Below, in pieces: positions 22,827 through 24,564 of a stretch of DNA of 24,564 nucleotides. This stretch comes from an uncultured Bacteroidales bacterium. GTDB lineage: Bacteria > Bacteroidota > Bacteroidia > Bacteroidales > Paludibacteraceae. Location of the stretch: NCBI GenBank assembly GCA_937911935.1, contig CALDQH010000086.1, forward strand, positions 1-24,564, given 5' to 3'. A model generated the notes under the pieces. That model did not search any database. It was not told where the DNA came from and saw only the letters and a program-made list of their open reading frames with translations. The stretch's first letter is position 1, and every line of letters begins with the position of its first letter. The translations under genes and the position numbers were made by a program.

Positions 22827-24236
22827 ATGAATACAAATATTTTTAAATTTGCTATCTGTTTTGTTTCTTTCCTTGGTTTAGTAGCTTGTAAAAAGGATGG
22901 AGATATGACTTTCTCAACCGATCCTTTAAGCGTTGACAAGTATGCTAATCAAGAATGGGACATTACCGCAAAATCTTTCGGTGTTTTGTCGAGCGAAGGT
23001 GATACGTTGGACAATGCAGAGTGGTCTTCAAGCGATGAGTTTGTTGTAGTAATTGACCAAAATGGTCACGCTACGGCTAAACACGTTGGTGAAGCTAAAT
23101 TGTATGCTAAGTTCGAAAATGGTATGGTTTTATATTCAAAAGCTTATATCCATGGACGTTCTAATCTTTTCAACGAGCCTTTTACAGGCTTGGATATGGC
23201 AGCTGTTAAAACTTCAGAAAAGTCAGCAGGAAAAACCCTTGTTAGAGGTGGTGGAGATAACGATAATTACTTAGTTTATCGCGAAACTTCAGATGAGTAT
23301 TCAAAAAATACCAACTACCTAATCTACATCTTTGGCGAAGAAAACGGTCAATTGTTGAACGTATATTCGTTGGATGATAAAGGTGCTGATATTTCTGCCA
23401 GAACTTACCGTGAATTAACTGGTATTTTCTTGCCAGAACGTTATGCACCCAATGGTGACAGTACAATTTACACACATCCTAAAGGTGTTACCGTTTACCC
23501 AATTAGCGAACCTTTGAAAAATGTTGCCGTTTATACGTTAACAGAAAATGCTAGCACACCAGATAAATTGATCGCTAGTTATCGTGCATCTTCGAAAGCA
23601 TACTTTGAGTTAAATGCAGATACTGCATCCTACAAAAAAGATGTGTTGAAGCTAAAAGCTGATTTCTGTTTCCAAAGGGGTGGTACCATGTATTACGATG
23701 CAAATGACATCAAAGACATCGTGGATCCAACCATCTCGCTAATTGAGCAAGGCAACTCGATTACAGCTATCGAAGATTCAATGATTGCTAAAATTGAAGA
23801 TATTACCAATGTATATTTGGCAGCAGCTCGTATCTCGGCTTTGGATATCTGTCATGATAATTTAAGCCAACCTATGGCTGTGGAAAATTATTACACAGCA
23901 GCATGGGATACCATTGCAGAGCTTGACAATGCTGCAAATGCTGATTTTGAGGCTGCATTGACCTTTAAAGCGTTGGATGATTCATTGGCTTTGCATACTG
24001 GTACCTATAAACGTGTGTTAACCAAGAAAAAAGCTGACGAAGAAATTACCAAGTTTAATACTTCTTTTGAGAAATCATATAAGGAAGAGATGTATACCCC
24101 AGAAAACTGGACAGAAGTGAACAGAATTCACGACGAAGCAGTTGAGGGTATTAAAGCTTGTACTTTAACAACACAGGTAAATGGCGTTAAAAACAAAGCA
24201 AATGCTGCATTGAAAAAAGTACCTAAGAAAAAATAA
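22827..24236 (+). CDS. Outer-membrane lipoprotein with Ig-like (BIG2-type) and FIVAR-like helical domains, in the SusE position
   Basis: A protein of 469 residues with a lipoprotein signal (GLVAC, Cys21) followed by KKDGD. Residues 33-109 resemble a BIG2 bacterial Ig-like domain (WSSSDEFVVVIDQNGHATAKHVGEAKLYA). Residues 110-285 are mixed with no family I recognise. From about 325 the sequence is helical. Residues 404-464 (YTPENW, then a helix, then a TT..QV..VKNKANAAL helix) look like a FIVAR module, and 330-398 (YYTAAWDTIAELDNAA) may be a degenerate earlier copy. It ends in KKVPKKK. No SusE or SusF starch-binding module is recognisable. A clear Shine-Dalgarno AAAGGAG (22811-22817) stands 9 bases before the ATG, 21 bases after susD. 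Likely surface-exposed and part of the glycan system; the function is unknown. Confidence 0.75.
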   Translation: MNTNIFKFAICFVSFLGLVACKKDGDMTFSTDPLSVDKYANQEWDITAKSFGVLSSEGDTLDNAEWSSSDEFVVVIDQNGHATAKHVGEAKLYAKFENGMVLYSKAYIHGRSNLFNEPFTGLDMAAVKTSEKSAGKTLVRGGGDNDNYLVYRETSDEYSKNTNYLIYIFGEENGQLLNVYSLDDKGADISARTYRELTGIFLPERYAPNGDSTIYTHPKGVTVYPISEPLKNVAVYTLTENASTPDKLIASYRASSKAYFELNADTASYKKDVLKLKADFCFQRGGTMYYDANDIKDIVDPTISLIEQGNSITAIEDSMIAKIEDITNVYLAAARISALDICHDNLSQPMAVENYYTAAWDTIAELDNAANADFEAALTFKALDDSLALHTGTYKRVLTKKKADEEITKFNTSFEKSYKEEMYTPENWTEVNRIHDEAVEGIKACTLTTQVNGVKNKANAALKKVPKKK

Positions 24237-24254
24237 GTAAATTCTTATTACCTT

Positions 24255-24286
24255 AAAACGGACTTCGATTGAAGTCCGTTTTTTTT
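24255..24286 (+). terminator. Intrinsic terminator of the susC-susD-lipoprotein operon
   Basis: AAAACGGACTTC (24255-24266) pairs perfectly with GAAGTCCGTTTT (24271-24282) around a GATT loop and runs into TTTT. It lies 18 bases after the lipoprotein stop codon. The loop and closing pair (C-GATT-G) are the same as in the terminator at 11027-11052. Confidence 0.93.
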
Positions 24287-24410
24287 ATATAGTAGTATGT
24301 CTCTTAAATGGGTGTTATCTTTGATATGAAAACTTATTTTTGTAATATAATGTAAATCAGCTATTTGAGTTATATAGCTCAATTTTCTTTCGAAAAAAGT
24401 GTTCAAAATA

Positions 24411-24442
24411 TTTGGAGCGTAAAGAAAAATGCTCTACTTTTG
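24411..24442 (+). promoter_or_regulatory. Strong promoter, probably of an rRNA (stable RNA) operon
   Basis: TTTG (24411-24414), 20 bases, TACTTTTG (24435-24442): an exact Bacteroidetes consensus match, with start predicted near 24447. The following GCACCCGCTTTCGAGAACG and long AT-rich leader resemble the 5' leaders of Bacteroidales 16S rRNA operons as I remember them. The gene itself is outside the window, so the assignment is an inference. Confidence 0.6.
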
Positions 24443-24452
24443 CACCCGCTTT

Positions 24453-24470
24453 CGAGAACGACGGTTCTCG
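24453..24470 (+). other. Stem-loop at the start of the right-edge transcript
   Basis: CGAGAAC (24453-24459) and GTTCTCG (24464-24470) pair perfectly around a GACG loop. The stem begins about six bases after the predicted transcription start. No T-run follows, so it is not a terminator. Confidence 0.55.
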
Positions 24471-24564
24471 TTTATAAAGCAAGTATTGTTGCAAGGCTGT
24501 TACAGCGGTGTTTGACGATTAAAATTTTTAAAATTTTTTCTTTAAAAATTTTGCAGAATCAAAA

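Larger units (their letters stand above)
24287..24564. other. Non-coding region leading to a probable stable-RNA operon
   Basis: No gene is supported in these 278 bases. An isolated TATCTTTG (24316-24323) lacks a -33 partner. A well-formed promoter starts at 24411 and is followed by a leader with a GC-containing stem-loop and, at 24521-24552, an AT-only inverted repeat (12-base arms, 8-base loop). The leader continues past the window edge. Confidence 0.6.

Noticed and set aside
24326..24355. Tiny open frame (9 codons) after a lone TATCTTTG box
   Set aside because: No -33 element, no conservation evidence, and too short to support.

Overview
The window reads as chromosomal DNA from a member of the Bacteroidota, most likely order Bacteroidales. 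Four things point there: repeated promoters of the Bacteroides type (TTTG, 19-20 bases, TAnnTTTG); a SusC/SusD pair; lineage-typical families (PorZ, BT_3928, DUF1599, DUF4369-thioredoxin); and the minus-strand order rpsU - xerC-like - hpf - tRNA-Thr, which in Bacteroides leads into the tuf/secE/nusG/ribosomal region. I saw no phage, insertion sequence or CRISPR array.

Layout. 1-1677 (minus): a housekeeping operon rpsU, tyrosine recombinase, hpf, then a separate promoter for a tRNA operon that starts with tRNA-Thr(TGT) and runs off the left edge. 1694-4890 (plus): an aminopeptidase P gene, translationally overlapping an exported DUF4369/thioredoxin protein. 4891-5095: a non-coding stretch rich in inverted and direct repeats. 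5096-5611: gamma carbonic anhydrase-like protein. 5619-11052 (plus): a compact operon DUF1599, BT_3928 (MauE/DoxX-like membrane protein), tpiA, rdgB, porZ, closed by a bidirectional terminator.

11075-24286 is a starch/maltodextrin utilisation locus made of two divergent operons around a 460-base control region. The minus operon encodes a LacI-type regulator, a periplasmic neopullulanase-like GH13 enzyme, an inner-membrane MFS maltose-type transporter and a multi-domain GH13 lipoprotein. The plus operon encodes SusC, SusD and an unusual third lipoprotein (bacterial Ig-like domain followed by helical, FIVAR-like modules), ending in a strong terminator. The inferred flow is: the surface lipoprotein amylase cuts starch, SusCD imports oligosaccharides, the periplasmic GH13 trims them, and the MFS protein takes maltose or short maltodextrins into the cytoplasm under LacI-type control. 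Compared with the classical sus locus, SusR, GH97 SusB and recognisable SusE/SusF are absent here.

The right edge (24411-24564) holds a strong Bacteroidales-type promoter followed by a stem-loop and an AT-rich leader with no gene inside the window. This looks like the start of a stable-RNA (probably rRNA) operon.

The least explained items are the BIG2/FIVAR-like lipoprotein in the SusE position, the structured intergenic element at 4911-5052, and the stem-loops at the 5' ends of the two putative stable-RNA transcripts.
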